From NCBI RefSeq assembly GCF_020687805.1, contig NZ_JAJEWQ010000001.1:124001-188000 (forward strand): DNA of 64,000 nucleotides. The letters run 5' to 3'. The notes beneath the pieces are model-generated. The model was given only the letters and a program-made list of their open reading frames with translations. It did no database searches and was not told where the DNA came from. Of this stretch, positions 9,001 through 17,365 are shown one piece after another. Position 1 is the stretch's first letter; each line of letters opens with the position of its first letter. Source of the DNA: Planctobacterium marinum (GTDB taxonomy: Bacteria; Pseudomonadota; Gammaproteobacteria; Enterobacterales; Alteromonadaceae). Both the position numbers and the translations under genes were made by a program.

Positions 9001-9389
9001 TTAAAACGCAGCAGTAACGGTTTAGAGACATCCAGCGGTAATTGCAGAATATCTAATTTTTCTCTGACATCCAATGAGGCTAAATCCATGTCGGTGCCCC
9101 ATTCGAATTCCAGTAAAACATCCGACTGGCCTGCTTTAGAGGTGGATTTAACGGTTCTGACACCTTTAACCACACCAATGGCTTCTTCGATGGGTTTGGA
9201 AACCAGTTGCTCCAGTTCACCGGGGGCGGCGCCTTCATAATCCGTTCTGATGGTCAGTGTTGGGTAGGACAACTCAGGTAAAAGGTTAATAGACAATCTG
9301 GACAACGACACCATGCCAAACAATAATACCGCAAAAGTAAACATCCACACAGTAACCGGGCGCTTAACCGCCACATCAATGATACTCAT
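6027..9389 (-). CDS. RND efflux permease, first of the operon, with extra hydrophobic linker
   Basis: This 1120-residue RND permease is about 90 residues longer than its partner. The N-terminus (VAVKRPVTVWMFTFAVLL) and the helix-4 motif GLLVDNSIVVLENI (D424, N425) are normal for a D-N subgroup. The extra length lies mainly between helices 6 and 7, residues about 510-595. It includes a charged stretch and the hydrophobic run GIFYFIPLLISSLVVLIARV, which could be an added membrane or re-entrant segment. The gene follows the adaptor with a 26-bp gap and precedes a second permease by 2 bp. The two may form one mixed pump, as MdtB/MdtC do, or two pumps sharing an adaptor. Confidence 0.92.
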   Translation of the reverse strand: MSIIDVAVKRPVTVWMFTFAVLLFGMVSLSRLSINLLPELSYPTLTIRTDYEGAAPGELEQLVSKPIEEAIGVVKGVRTVKSTSKAGQSDVLLEFEWGTDMDLASLDVREKLDILQLPLDVSKPLLLRFNPSLDPIMRYGLGGALPAPKNDNSDSSEKPAIQQTQLTSLDTAGMKRLRIYAEEQIKRKLESVEGVASVKVGGGLENEIQVLINQQKTSQLNITISEIVTRLQQENVNTSGGRVEDGSQEYLVRTLNQFETLDEMRDLFIATRNGRHIRLGDIAEIKDSHKERTSITRFDSFEGVEIAIYKEGDANTVEVAQNVKNRLQRIQEEIPEQYKMQLVYDQSTFISNAIDEVKSAGIVGGLLAMLILYLFLKNIWPTFIISISIPVSIIATFNLMYGNGISLNIMSLGGIALAIGLLVDNSIVVLENIDRKKREKLDNKTAAAQGTKEVSMAIVASTLTTMAVFFPLVFVEGIAGQLFGDQAMTVTFALGASLLVALTIIPMMASRANKESEADTLDLGPARTKGVPTTRLGKFFYYLTLPVRYLLKGIFYFIPLLISSLVVLIARVLRKVLGYLFRPILWVFDKAYNTIYVGYQGLLNFALAQRALIISAILLISLSSLALVSKLGIELIPPMAQGEFDVEVTLPTGARLETTDQVLNELSRFTESLPYVQRTYSIAGTGSLMNASPSQGGDYWGKLNVVLKPGSLPADEIATQAAMREYLKSQAGVQSKFGKPELFSFSTPLEIELMGYDLGMLRRYGEQIVTTLESNDRFADVKSSLQSGNPELKVHFDHAKLAQLGLSSPDVAQLVAAKIGGEVASKYSINDRKVDILVRTQETQRDSAADVSQIIVNPGAARPITLDAVADIETSIGPSEITRVGQERVAIISANLAYGDLGDAVADAEKLLAEMQLPLSMQANISGQNEEMEVSFQSLKFALALAIFMVYLVMASQFESLLHPFLILFTVPLACAGSIYGLYLTGTSVSVVVFIGLIMLAGIVVNNAIVLVDRINQLREQGVAKIDAIKESALTRFRPILMTTLTTTLGLLPMMLGFGEGAEIRKPMAITVIFGLMFATLLTLFFIPILYSLFDRKKFAQKDPQTDPAELGSANGNAGA

Positions 9390-9415
9390 CTTATTCTCCG
9401 AAATGTGTGGCTGAC

Positions 9416-10486
9416 TTAACCGTTAACGATTTCTACATTTGCCTGATCTTTCAGGTTGTGGTGGCCGGTAATAACAACCTGCTCAGAGCCATCCAAACCT
9501 TCTGTGATTTCTACAAATTGACCTTCCTGATAGCCGATTTTCACTGCGATTTTCGTGGCAATGCCATCTTTGACCACGAATACATTTATCTGGTCATCAA
9601 TGTGTAACAGGGCTTTACGAGGTAATAAGGTGGCATTTTGATGAGTGTCATAGTTAAGCTTCACCTTGGAGAACATGCCGGCTTTGAGGTGATTATCTTC
9701 GTTGGGCACTCTTAATGTTACCTTGAAGGTGCCGGTTTCTGCATCTATAACCGGTGAGATACGCTCCACATAGGCGTCAATGTTCTGGTCGCTCAGGGCA
9801 GTAATAGACAAGGTGGCTTTTTGTTCTTTGTGAACGCGAGCCAACTCTTTTTCCGGCAAGTGCACGATACCGTAAAGTTGGCGTTGCTGCACAATCTGAA
9901 ACATTCTTTCACGTTGGAAAGACTCTGTCAGGTTACCTACTTTGGCGTTTCTTTCTGCAATATACCCCGAAATAGGGGCGCGAATGGTGGTTTCTGCTAA
10001 ATCCAGCTCAGCCAATTCTAACGTGGCTTTGGCAGATTCAAACTGTGCAGTCAATTTGTCGTAAGTGTCATCGCTGACCAGTTTTTTGTTGTAGACCTTA
10101 TCAATTTTATCCAACTCTTTTTGAATACCGCGTAGATCTGCTTTGGCGCGATTCAGGTTCAGGATATAGCGTTCTTGTTCCAGTTTGGCCAGTGATTGAC
10201 CTTTTTCTACATAGTCGCCTTCTTCTACATAAATATGTTCGATAATTCCGGAAGCCCGGGCAACTACAAAGGCTTCTTCTTTTGCTTCCAGAACCGCCGT
10301 GGTTTCGTAGTTCGACGAAATGTTGCCTATGGTTAAATCCGCTACTTCAACCGGGATTGAAATGATTTCTTCTGCTTCTTCGGCGTTATTGGTGGCTTCG
10401 GCTTCACCACAGCCAGATAAAAGGGCGGTGCTAACGGCAATACTGCTGGCAAGTAAAAGGGTTTTTAAGTTGTTATTGTAAGTCAT
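9416..10486 (-). CDS. RND periplasmic adaptor lipoprotein (membrane fusion protein)
   Basis: This 356-residue adaptor links RND permeases to an outer-membrane channel. The start at 10486 gives MTYNNNLKTLLLASSIAV followed by the lipobox LLSGC near residue 26, so it is a predicted lipoprotein. Upstream codons in the same frame would bury this signal, and AGGGGA sits at the proper distance. The first barrel-sandwich half (EAFVVARASGIIEHIYVEEGDYVEKGQ), an alpha-helical hairpin rich in Leu/Ala, and the second lipoyl half (TTIRAPISGYIAERNAKVG) can be recognised, followed by beta-barrel and membrane-proximal domains. An acidic spacer (EAEATNNAEEAEE) follows the lipid anchor. It is the first gene of the three-gene operon. 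Confidence 0.93.
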   Translation of the reverse strand: MTYNNNLKTLLLASSIAVSTALLSGCGEAEATNNAEEAEEIISIPVEVADLTIGNISSNYETTAVLEAKEEAFVVARASGIIEHIYVEEGDYVEKGQSLAKLEQERYILNLNRAKADLRGIQKELDKIDKVYNKKLVSDDTYDKLTAQFESAKATLELAELDLAETTIRAPISGYIAERNAKVGNLTESFQRERMFQIVQQRQLYGIVHLPEKELARVHKEQKATLSITALSDQNIDAYVERISPVIDAETGTFKVTLRVPNEDNHLKAGMFSKVKLNYDTHQNATLLPRKALLHIDDQINVFVVKDGIATKIAVKIGYQEGQFVEITEGLDGSEQVVITGHHNLKDQANVEIVNG

Positions 10487-10830
10487 TGTCTTCCCCTGAA
10501 ATAAATTAGAACAATTTGCGAAACTTGCCAATCGATAGCATTCACCATGCCATTTGAAAAATACCTTTAAAAACATGGTGTTAACTTCACCGTTTAACAT
10601 TCCTTCGATTAACCATTCCCAGATGTTAGTGAATATCACTAAGTATTGGTGATATTAGTTAAAATTGGTCAAAACGTGTTTTGACGTAAATAAATTGTAA
10701 ACCTGTTTTAATGTCAAACCTACCGTCGATTGGATATTCCGCTATTATTGGCAGTATCTATTGTAAGAATTCTTTACATAGTGGAAGGTATGTCGATACC
10801 GTTTACAAAAAAGTTTGAAAGGAAATAAAA
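10487..10830. promoter_or_regulatory. divergent regulatory region with two palindromes
   Basis: This 344-bp gap separates the efflux operon from the SRPBCC gene. Two inverted repeats stand out: AATATCAC (10632-10639) with GTGATATT (10649-10656), and GTCAAAA (10668-10674) with TTTTGAC (10679-10685). They are 11 bp apart and look like operators for one or two dimeric regulators. No TetR, MarR or other regulator gene is adjacent to account for them. An A/T-rich tract with TTGACG at 10681 may belong to a plus-strand promoter. Confidence 0.45.
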
Positions 10831-11361
10831 ATGAAGGCATTAAAATATGCAGTATTGGGACTAACAGGTTTGATCGTGCTGGTACTGGTGGTGGGTTTTA
10901 TTCTGCCATCAGAATTTCACGTGCAGCGCCAGATACAAATCAGTGCTCCTGCAGATAAAGTTTATCCTCATATCGTTAATTTAAGAGAATGGAAAAAGTG
11001 GGGTGTCTGGTTTGAACGTGATCCTGATATGCAGGTTACCTATACCGGCCCGGACGGATTTGTGGGACAAAAATCCAGCTGGGTGAGCGAAACCCAGGGG
11101 TCTGGTGAGATGACGATTACCGAACTTTCTCCCCTGAAAAAGGTGGTTTACAACCTGTACTTTCCCGATTTTGGTATGGGCAGCACTGGTGAACTTACCC
11201 TGACCGAGGAAAATGGCACTACTACGGTAATTTGGGCAGATTACGGAGATGTCGGTGGCAATCCCATTAACCACTATTTTGCGGCCATGATGGACGGTAT
11301 GGTTGGGCCGGATTTTGAAGCCGGTCTTAAAAACTTAAAAAACCTGGTGGAATCTCAATAG
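10831..11361 (+). CDS. membrane-anchored SRPBCC (polyketide cyclase/dehydrase-like) protein
   Basis: This 176-residue protein has one N-terminal membrane helix (about residues 5-27, VLGLTGLIVLVLVVGFIL). It is followed by a START-like SRPBCC domain: VQRQIQISAPADKVYPHIVNLREWKKWGVW, then the strand TELTLTEENGTTTVIWADYGDVGG and a long C-terminal helix. The fold forms a deep hydrophobic pocket and binds lipids or other apolar ligands; no catalytic residues can be assigned. The helix probably anchors the domain at the membrane surface. The start follows GAAAGGAAAT. It is monocistronic as far as can be seen and is divergent from the efflux operon. No specific ligand can be named. Confidence 0.82.
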   Translation: MKALKYAVLGLTGLIVLVLVVGFILPSEFHVQRQIQISAPADKVYPHIVNLREWKKWGVWFERDPDMQVTYTGPDGFVGQKSSWVSETQGSGEMTITELSPLKKVVYNLYFPDFGMGSTGELTLTEENGTTTVIWADYGDVGGNPINHYFAAMMDGMVGPDFEAGLKNLKNLVESQ

Positions 11362-11537
11362 CCGACGGCGACGGAGAGTGGGAGTGAGACTCCCTGCGCT
11401 CAGCGACGTGAGTGTAGTTAGTCTTATTTTTTCCTTTATTCATCCCGTTGCAGCCGAGCAGCAGGCACAAAGGATTTTCTTCTCCCGGCTTTTTTGTTAC
11501 AACAAGGGCCGGGCCATAAAGGAAATAATCACATCGC
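11362..11537 (+). other. structured intergenic leader before the molybdo-enzyme operon
   Basis: The 176-bp gap contains two G/C-rich hairpins. GGGAGT-GAG-ACTCCC lies at 11380-11394. CCCGGC (11484-11489) pairs with GCCGGG (11508-11513), and the enclosed TTGTT and AACAA extend the stem. The second hairpin ends just before AAAGGAAAT, the presumed ribosome-binding site of the next gene, so it could affect translation or end upstream transcription. It does not resemble the Moco riboswitch found before moaA. Confidence 0.4.
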
Positions 11538-12575
11538 ATGAGCGCCGTTAAAAACAATCACCTCACTTCACTGCTGAATATCTGGTTTCCACAAAAAGAT
11601 GAACTGGACTGGGTTCTGGCCACGATCATTGAGACTGATGGCTCCAGCTATCGCAAACCCGGCGCCATTATGTTCATCAATAGTCTCGGACAATACTATG
11701 GATTGCTGAGCGGAGGTTGTCTTGAAGCAGACATCATGCGTCAGGCAAGAAAGTGTTGGGACAGCGGTAAAAGTCACATTATTCAGTATGATATGCGCGA
11801 TGAAGATGATATTGCGTGGAAGCTGGGTATAGGTTGTGGCGGAATGGTGCGTATTTTGTTGCAGCCTGTTACGGCGCAAAATCACTACCTGGAGTTAACC
11901 GCGTTAAAAACCCAACTGGACACTAATCAACGCTGCATATACATGCTTTTGGCTGAACAGGCAGAGGCCAAAAACCAATGTATCGCACAGGTTCCCGAAG
12001 ATAAAAGTTGGACATTAAACCGCCTGAATCAGATCAACAATGAAAACTGGTTTGTCAGTGAACAGTTACCTGTTGTCCGGCTGGCGATTTTCGGCGGAGG
12101 TATAGACGCTATCCCTCTTGCCAATATTGCTAAACAATTGGGTTGGCACATTACTTTGTTTGATGAAAGGCTGGGGTATGCCAAAGAGGCCTTTTTTGCT
12201 TCAGTCGATGATATTGTCCGGGATAAACTGGATGATCTGCACAATCATCCTGCCTTGGCTCAGGTGTCAGCCGTTGTGTTGATGAATCACAATGTCACAA
12301 TGGATGCTAAATCATTGCTCTTAAGTCAGTGCAGCGGTGCAAAATATGTAGGAATGTTAGGCCCGCGCCATCGAACTGAACGGGTTTTTAAAGACGTAAA
12401 TATCGTTGAGTCACAATTGACAAAACCGCTCCACAATCCCATCGGATTTGATCTCGGTGGTGAGCTACCTGAATCTATCGCACTGAGTATGCTGAGTGAA
12501 ATTCATGCGGTATTGTATGGTGCCAGTGGTCGTACCCTGACCCGGACACGCCCCGCGGCAAAACTAGCAGGTTAA
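11538..12575 (+). CDS. XdhC/CoxI family molybdo-enzyme maturation factor
   Basis: This 345-residue protein has the XdhC_CoxI N-terminal domain (GSSYRKPGAIMFINSLGQYYGLLSGGCLEADI, residues about 31-62). It also has the C-terminal Rossmann domain typical of XdhC (VRLAIFGGGIDAIPLANIAKQLGWHITLFDERL, then KYVGMLGPRHRTERV). XdhC proteins bind molybdenum cofactor, help add the terminal sulfido ligand and insert the cofactor into xanthine oxidase-family enzymes. The gene is the first of four: it precedes a cytidylyltransferase by 4 bp and the two enzyme subunits follow. That context supports a dedicated chaperone for this molybdo-hydroxylase. It acts in the cytoplasm before Tat export of the enzyme. 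Confidence 0.9.
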   Translation: MSAVKNNHLTSLLNIWFPQKDELDWVLATIIETDGSSYRKPGAIMFINSLGQYYGLLSGGCLEADIMRQARKCWDSGKSHIIQYDMRDEDDIAWKLGIGCGGMVRILLQPVTAQNHYLELTALKTQLDTNQRCIYMLLAEQAEAKNQCIAQVPEDKSWTLNRLNQINNENWFVSEQLPVVRLAIFGGGIDAIPLANIAKQLGWHITLFDERLGYAKEAFFASVDDIVRDKLDDLHNHPALAQVSAVVLMNHNVTMDAKSLLLSQCSGAKYVGMLGPRHRTERVFKDVNIVESQLTKPLHNPIGFDLGGELPESIALSMLSEIHAVLYGASGRTLTRTRPAAKLAG

Positions 12576-12579
12576 GTTA

Positions 12580-13188
12580 GTGTCTGGATATACGCTGGGC
12601 ACGCTGATGTTGGCGGCGGGACAAAGTCGCCGCTTTGACGGTATTAAGCAACTGGCGACGTTGCAGCAGTCATCTATGCTGCAACAGGCGTTGGAGAAGC
12701 TTTCTGGCATTGATTGTGACTGCCGGGTGGTCACATTAGGGGCCAATAAAGCCACCATAGAATCCGCAATTAACCTACCTGCAAATATTTTCGTTAAAAC
12801 GGTTTCTGATTGGCAAAACGGCATTTCCGCCAGCATCAAAAGTGGTCTGGAAGCGCTTGAACATTGCTCTCATGTTTTAATTTTGTTGGCTGATCAACCG
12901 GATATTTCTGCGCATCAAATTGAACAACTTATCAGTTTGAGCCGTAGCAACCCGAAGCAGATTATTTGTGCACATTATGCGGGAAAAAATGCCGTCCCTG
13001 CTATTTTTCCTGCCAGCGACTATGCTTTATTGCACAGCTTGCAAGGTGATATGGGTGCCGGTAAGCACCTGAACAGTCCCAAATACAAAGAAAACGTTAT
13101 CCCGGTTGCATTGCAAAGTGGTGCTACCGATATTGATACCCTGCAAGATTTGAGTCTCTGGCAAAAACAACAAAAGGTTAACCTATGA
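12580..13188 (+). CDS. MocA-type molybdenum cofactor cytidylyltransferase
   Basis: This 202-residue nucleotidyltransferase belongs to the MobA/MocA group. The N-terminal signature [15 protein letters not shown] (residues about 11-25) is the NTP-binding loop, and LLADQPDI holds the metal-binding Asp. MocA converts Mo-molybdopterin to the cytosine dinucleotide form (MCD), the form used by bacterial xanthine oxidase-family enzymes. MobA makes the guanine form. The operon position between the XdhC gene and xanthine oxidase-type subunits favours MocA. The start is GTG at 12580, and the end overlaps the next gene by 4 bp. Confidence 0.88.
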   Translation: MSGYTLGTLMLAAGQSRRFDGIKQLATLQQSSMLQQALEKLSGIDCDCRVVTLGANKATIESAINLPANIFVKTVSDWQNGISASIKSGLEALEHCSHVLILLADQPDISAHQIEQLISLSRSNPKQIICAHYAGKNAVPAIFPASDYALLHSLQGDMGAGKHLNSPKYKENVIPVALQSGATDIDTLQDLSLWQKQQKVNL

Positions 13189-13646
13189 TTACATTTACCC
13201 TGAACGGAAAACCCACAAAGGTCGAAGCTGAGCCTGAAATGCCATTGCTTTGGGTGATTCGTGATTTATTAAACATGACAGGAACAAAATACGGGTGTGG
13301 ATTAGGGGTATGTGGCGCCTGCACCGTGCATATGGATGGTCAGCCTATTCGTGCCTGTGCCACGCCAGTTTCGGTAATCGCCGGAAAGTCAGTAACCACC
13401 ATTGAAGGGCTGAGCAAAGATGCCAGTCATCCGGTGCAGCAGGCATGGGCGGAGCACAATGTACCACAATGTGGATATTGTCAGTCTGGTCAGATGATGT
13501 CAGCTGCGGCATTGCTGGCTTCCAATAACGATCCCAGTGATTCAGATATTGATAACTATATGCAGGGCAACCTGTGTCGTTGTGGTACCTATCCACGTAT
13601 AAAAGCGGCAATTAAAACGGCGGCAAAATTTGTGGAGGTGAAATAA
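13185..13646 (+). CDS. 2Fe-2S subunit of molybdo-hydroxylase (IorA/CoxS type)
   Basis: This 153-residue small subunit has two [2Fe-2S] sites. The plant-ferredoxin-like N-terminal cluster is in [18 protein letters not shown] with the fourth Cys in IRACA. The helical second cluster uses CGYCQSGQ and LCRCGTY. It passes electrons from the molybdenum site to an external acceptor. It closely resembles the alpha subunit of isoquinoline 1-oxidoreductase and aldehyde dehydrogenases of that group. It has no signal peptide and must leave the cell bound to the Tat-exported large subunit. It overlaps mocA by 4 bp and the large subunit by 1 bp, pointing to tight translational coupling. Confidence 0.93.
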   Translation: MITFTLNGKPTKVEAEPEMPLLWVIRDLLNMTGTKYGCGLGVCGACTVHMDGQPIRACATPVSVIAGKSVTTIEGLSKDASHPVQQAWAEHNVPQCGYCQSGQMMSAAALLASNNDPSDSDIDNYMQGNLCRCGTYPRIKAAIKTAAKFVEVK

Positions 13647-15907
13647 TGTTTATTGAACAACTGCAACACCATGATTCGGTTATGCACAACATCAGTCGCC
13701 GTGGGTTTTTGAAAACCCTGGGTATTGCCGGTTCTGGCCTTGTATTAGGCGTGACATTACCGTCATTCTCGCCGGCCTATGCTGCTGAGTCAGGCAATGG
13801 TGAAATGAACCTGTTTGTCAGTATCGACGAGTCAGGCGAGGTGAATATTATCTGTCATCGCTCAGAAATGGGTCAGGGTATACGCACTTCATTACCGCAG
13901 GTGTTGGCTGATGAATTGCAGGCTGACTGGGAGAGGGTCAATGTAGTACAGGGCTTGGCGAATGCCAGTTACGGCAGTCAAAATACTGATGGCTCGCGTT
14001 CAGTTCGCCATTTTTATCAGACCATGCGAGAGATGGGGGCATCAGCCAGAACCATGCTGGAACAGGCGGCTGCAGAAAAATGGGGAGTGCCCGTAGAAGA
14101 AGTTAAGGCAATTGATCACAAGGTTGTCCATCAGTCTGGCAAAAGTCTGGGGTTTGGCGAGTTGGCAGCTGCGGCCAGTAAACTGACACCTCCGGATGTC
14201 GCCAGTTTGGTGTTTAAAAACAAGCAAGATTTTAAGTATATCGGCAAAGGGCTCACTATTGTTGATATGCACGATATTCAAACCGGCAAGACCCAATTTG
14301 GTCAGGATGTACACATGGAAGGTATGTTGTACGCCAGTATTGTTCGGGCACCTGTGGTTGGTGCAAATGTGCTGTCGTTTGACAAAGACGCTGCACTTAA
14401 AACTCCAGGTGTTGCTGATGTGGTGGCAATGCCGGAGCGCAGTTTTCCCGTGGGGTTTAATTCGCTGCCGGGTGTTGCAGTGTTAGCCAGTAATACATGG
14501 TCTGCGCAACAGGCAGCCAAAAAGCTCAGTATTGAATGGACACAACATGAAAACCAGTCACATGACTCGGGCGCTTTTCTGGCAACGTTACAAGAAAGAG
14601 TGAAATCCAAAGGCAAGGTGCAGCGTAGTGTAGGCGATGCTTATGCGGAATTGGACAAGGCTGAAAATACAGTTCAGGCGTCATATTCAGTACCTTATCT
14701 GGCCCATGCGACAATGGAGCCGCCTGCTGCTACGGCGGTTTTTAAAGATGGCCAAATGGAGATTTGGGCTTGTACTCAAACCCCTCAGTCCACGCAAAAT
14801 ACCGTAGCTCAGGTATTAGGGCTGGAGCCTTCTCAGGTCAAGGTAAACGTGACTTTATTGGGGGGCGGATTTGGCAGAAAATCCAAACCTGACTTTTCCG
14901 TTGAAGCCGCTATTTTAGCGAAACACAGTGGCAAACCGGTGAAAGTAGTATGGAGTCGAGAAAACGACATTCAGCATGGTTATTATCACGCCATCAGCGC
15001 GCAACATTATCAGGCCGGACTGAATGACAAGGGGCAGGTGAGTAGTTGGATACAACGCAGTGCATTCCCCAGTATAGGTTGGACCTTTAGTGGTAATACT
15101 AATGAACCGCAATCCTGGGAATTGTCGCTGGGGTTTGGTGATGTACCTTTTCAACTGCCACATTTATCCTGTGAATCTCATGAAGCTACAGCTCATGCGC
15201 GCATAGGATGGATACGCTCAGTGTGCAACATTCAGCATGCCTTCGCTCTGGGATCATTTGTGGACGAAGTCGCGGTTGCCGCTGATAAAAGCACACCGCA
15301 AATGTGGCTGGAACTGATTGGCGAGGATGCCAATATTGATCCAGGTCAGCAGGGATTCGAGTTTAGCAATTATGGCGAGACGTTGGAGCGGTTCCCGCTG
15401 GATACCAAGCGCCTGAAACACTGCCTGAATGAAGTCATTGCCAAATCCGGTGCGGATAAACCAACGGCTGCCAATGAAGCCTGGGGGGTCAGTGTTCATC
15501 GCAGCTTTGTCAGTTACGTCGCTGTGGCTGCTAAAGTCAAAGTTGATAACAACAAGGTAACAGTGTTGGAAATGCACTCTGCCATTGATGCCGGTACTGT
15601 AGTTAACCCGGACAGAGTTAAATCCCAACAGGAAGGCTCCATGATTTTTGGTTTGTCCATCGCTTTGTTAGGCGAAATCAGCTTTAAAGAGGGTAAGGTG
15701 CAGCAGTCGAATTATCATGACTATCAGGTATTGAGAATGAATCAGTGTCCTGAGATCTATACGCACATTATTGACTCAGACGCGGTACCAGGCGGTGTTG
15801 GTGAACCCGGTACTCCGCCTGTTGCTGCGGCAGTGGCGAATGCGATTTATCACGCCAGTGGCAAGCGAATTCGCGACCTGCCGGTTAAGAATCACATGCA
15901 AGTGTAG
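13646..15907 (+). CDS. Tat-exported molybdopterin-binding aldehyde/isoquinoline dehydrogenase large subunit
   Basis: This 753-residue molybdo-hydroxylase large subunit is like IorB. The N-terminus carries a twin-arginine signal (SRRGFLKTLGIAG near residue 18, then a hydrophobic core and AYAAES), so the enzyme is periplasmic. Molybdopterin-binding segments include GQGIRTSLPQVLADEL and TLLGGGFGRKSKPDF. Near the C-terminus GGVGEPGTPPVAAAVANA contains the conserved Glu that activates water. The Mo-MCD centre hydroxylates aldehydes or N-heterocycles. There is no FAD subunit and no cytochrome gene alongside, so the electron acceptor is unknown. The true substrate cannot be told from sequence. Confidence 0.9.
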   Translation: MFIEQLQHHDSVMHNISRRGFLKTLGIAGSGLVLGVTLPSFSPAYAAESGNGEMNLFVSIDESGEVNIICHRSEMGQGIRTSLPQVLADELQADWERVNVVQGLANASYGSQNTDGSRSVRHFYQTMREMGASARTMLEQAAAEKWGVPVEEVKAIDHKVVHQSGKSLGFGELAAAASKLTPPDVASLVFKNKQDFKYIGKGLTIVDMHDIQTGKTQFGQDVHMEGMLYASIVRAPVVGANVLSFDKDAALKTPGVADVVAMPERSFPVGFNSLPGVAVLASNTWSAQQAAKKLSIEWTQHENQSHDSGAFLATLQERVKSKGKVQRSVGDAYAELDKAENTVQASYSVPYLAHATMEPPAATAVFKDGQMEIWACTQTPQSTQNTVAQVLGLEPSQVKVNVTLLGGGFGRKSKPDFSVEAAILAKHSGKPVKVVWSRENDIQHGYYHAISAQHYQAGLNDKGQVSSWIQRSAFPSIGWTFSGNTNEPQSWELSLGFGDVPFQLPHLSCESHEATAHARIGWIRSVCNIQHAFALGSFVDEVAVAADKSTPQMWLELIGEDANIDPGQQGFEFSNYGETLERFPLDTKRLKHCLNEVIAKSGADKPTAANEAWGVSVHRSFVSYVAVAAKVKVDNNKVTVLEMHSAIDAGTVVNPDRVKSQQEGSMIFGLSIALLGEISFKEGKVQQSNYHDYQVLRMNQCPEIYTHIIDSDAVPGGVGEPGTPPVAAAVANAIYHASGKRIRDLPVKNHMQV

Positions 15908-15929
15908 GTCGAAATCAGGTTGAATAGGA

Positions 15930-15951
15930 GGACACCGACGGTGTCCTTTTT
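15930..15951 (+). terminator. Rho-independent terminator of the molybdo-enzyme operon
   Basis: The 7-bp stem GGACACC / GGTGTCC (15930-15936, 15940-15946) with loop GAC is followed by TTTTT. It lies 22 bp after the large-subunit stop, before the convergent MATE gene. Confidence 0.8.
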
Positions 15952-16000
15952 CTTATCCTTAAGCCAGAAACAAATATTCACTGAGCAATGTTTCCGGAAC

Positions 16001-17353
16001 TTAATTCACGGCGCGAGACTGAATAAATCGAATACGCAGACTCAGTAATATGGCTGCGACAGTCAGTCCCATTATTATCCCCAGCCAGAATCCCGTGGCG
16101 GCCATTGCCGGTACTATGGTATCCGTTAATGCCAGTAAATAACCCATGGTTAAGCCAACCCCCCAGTAGGAGCAAATCGTGATAATGAGCATGGCTTTAG
16201 TGTCTTTATAGCCCCTTAATATGCAACCTCCGATAACCTGAATGGCATCGGAAAACTGGAAAACCGCAGCCAGGAACAGTAAGTCTGCGGCCATATTAAT
16301 AACGTCGGCTTCGGTACTGTACAAGCCTGAAAGTTCATAGCGTAACAACACTGAAATCAGCGCGTTTATGGCAGCAAATGCCAGCCCCAGTGCTACCGCG
16401 GTATAACTGGCATCTTTTGCGGCCTTTCCCCGGTTTTCCCCTAACAGGTAACCTATGCGAATGGTGACGGCCAGACCAATACTCAGAGGAACCATAAACA
16501 GCACACCGGATACGTTCAGCGCAATCTGGTGAGAAGCCACAATTTTCGCACCCAGCGGAGACAGTAACAAGGCAATCACTGAAAACAGGGTAACCTCAAA
16601 TAACAACGCCAGGCCTATGGGAAGTCCAATCTTTAAGTGAGCGACAATTTTGCTGATATCCGGTTTACTGGAATGGCTAAAAAATGGTGCGAAAGCCAGT
16701 TCTTTGGAAAACTTCACGTATAACCAGTTGCAGGTCATCATCGCTACAAACACCAGACCTGTGGCTATTCCGCAACCCGCCCCCCCAAAGGCCGGTACAC
16801 CAAATTTGCCATAAATAAACACGTAGTTGGCCGGTATGTTCACAATCAGGCCAACAATCATGATAACCATACTGGGTTTGGTGTGGGATAACCCCTCACT
16901 GTACTGACGCAAGACCATATAAACACAAAACGCCGGGAAGGCGACAAATACATATTGCAGGTAATCGGCCGAGATGCGGTGCAGATCGGCCGCCATATTA
17001 AAAGGCGTAAAGAATTGATAAGTATAAAAGCTGGCAATGAACACCAAAAAACTGAGGCCCAGTCCGATATAGAGAGCCTGATGGCCGACTTCCGGGATTG
17101 GCGCATGATTTTTAGCACCATGCAGACGTGAAATGATTGGTGGCAATGCCATAATGATACCCTGAACCAGGATCATTACCGGGAAAAACAAGCTGGATGC
17201 AACGGCTACGGCGGCCATATCTGTAGAAGACAGGCGACCTGCCATTAAGGTGTCAGAGACACCCATCAGCATTTGTGTGAGCTGAGCAACAAGCAGAGGC
17301 CCGGCTAACTTAAGTAGTGAGCGTGACTCGGTTCTGAAAGAGCGATATTTCAA
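16001..17353 (-). CDS. MATE family multidrug/Na+ efflux transporter (NorM-like)
   Basis: This 450-residue protein has about twelve hydrophobic helices in two six-helix halves, the size of NorM-type transporters. MATE signatures include LLVAQLTQMLMGVSDTLMAG near the N-terminus and PANYVFIYGKFGVPAFGGAGCGIATG in the first half. Such proteins export cationic drugs or metabolites in exchange for Na+ or H+. Translation appears to start at TTG (17353), giving MKYRSFRTES. The gene lies 12 bp after moeA on the same strand and may be co-transcribed with it; no functional link is known. The substrate is unknown. Confidence 0.92.
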   Translation of the reverse strand: MKYRSFRTESRSLLKLAGPLLVAQLTQMLMGVSDTLMAGRLSSTDMAAVAVASSLFFPVMILVQGIIMALPPIISRLHGAKNHAPIPEVGHQALYIGLGLSFLVFIASFYTYQFFTPFNMAADLHRISADYLQYVFVAFPAFCVYMVLRQYSEGLSHTKPSMVIMIVGLIVNIPANYVFIYGKFGVPAFGGAGCGIATGLVFVAMMTCNWLYVKFSKELAFAPFFSHSSKPDISKIVAHLKIGLPIGLALLFEVTLFSVIALLLSPLGAKIVASHQIALNVSGVLFMVPLSIGLAVTIRIGYLLGENRGKAAKDASYTAVALGLAFAAINALISVLLRYELSGLYSTEADVINMAADLLFLAAVFQFSDAIQVIGGCILRGYKDTKAMLIITICSYWGVGLTMGYLLALTDTIVPAMAATGFWLGIIMGLTVAAILLSLRIRFIQSRAVN

Positions 17354-17365
17354 GCGGTTCTCAAT

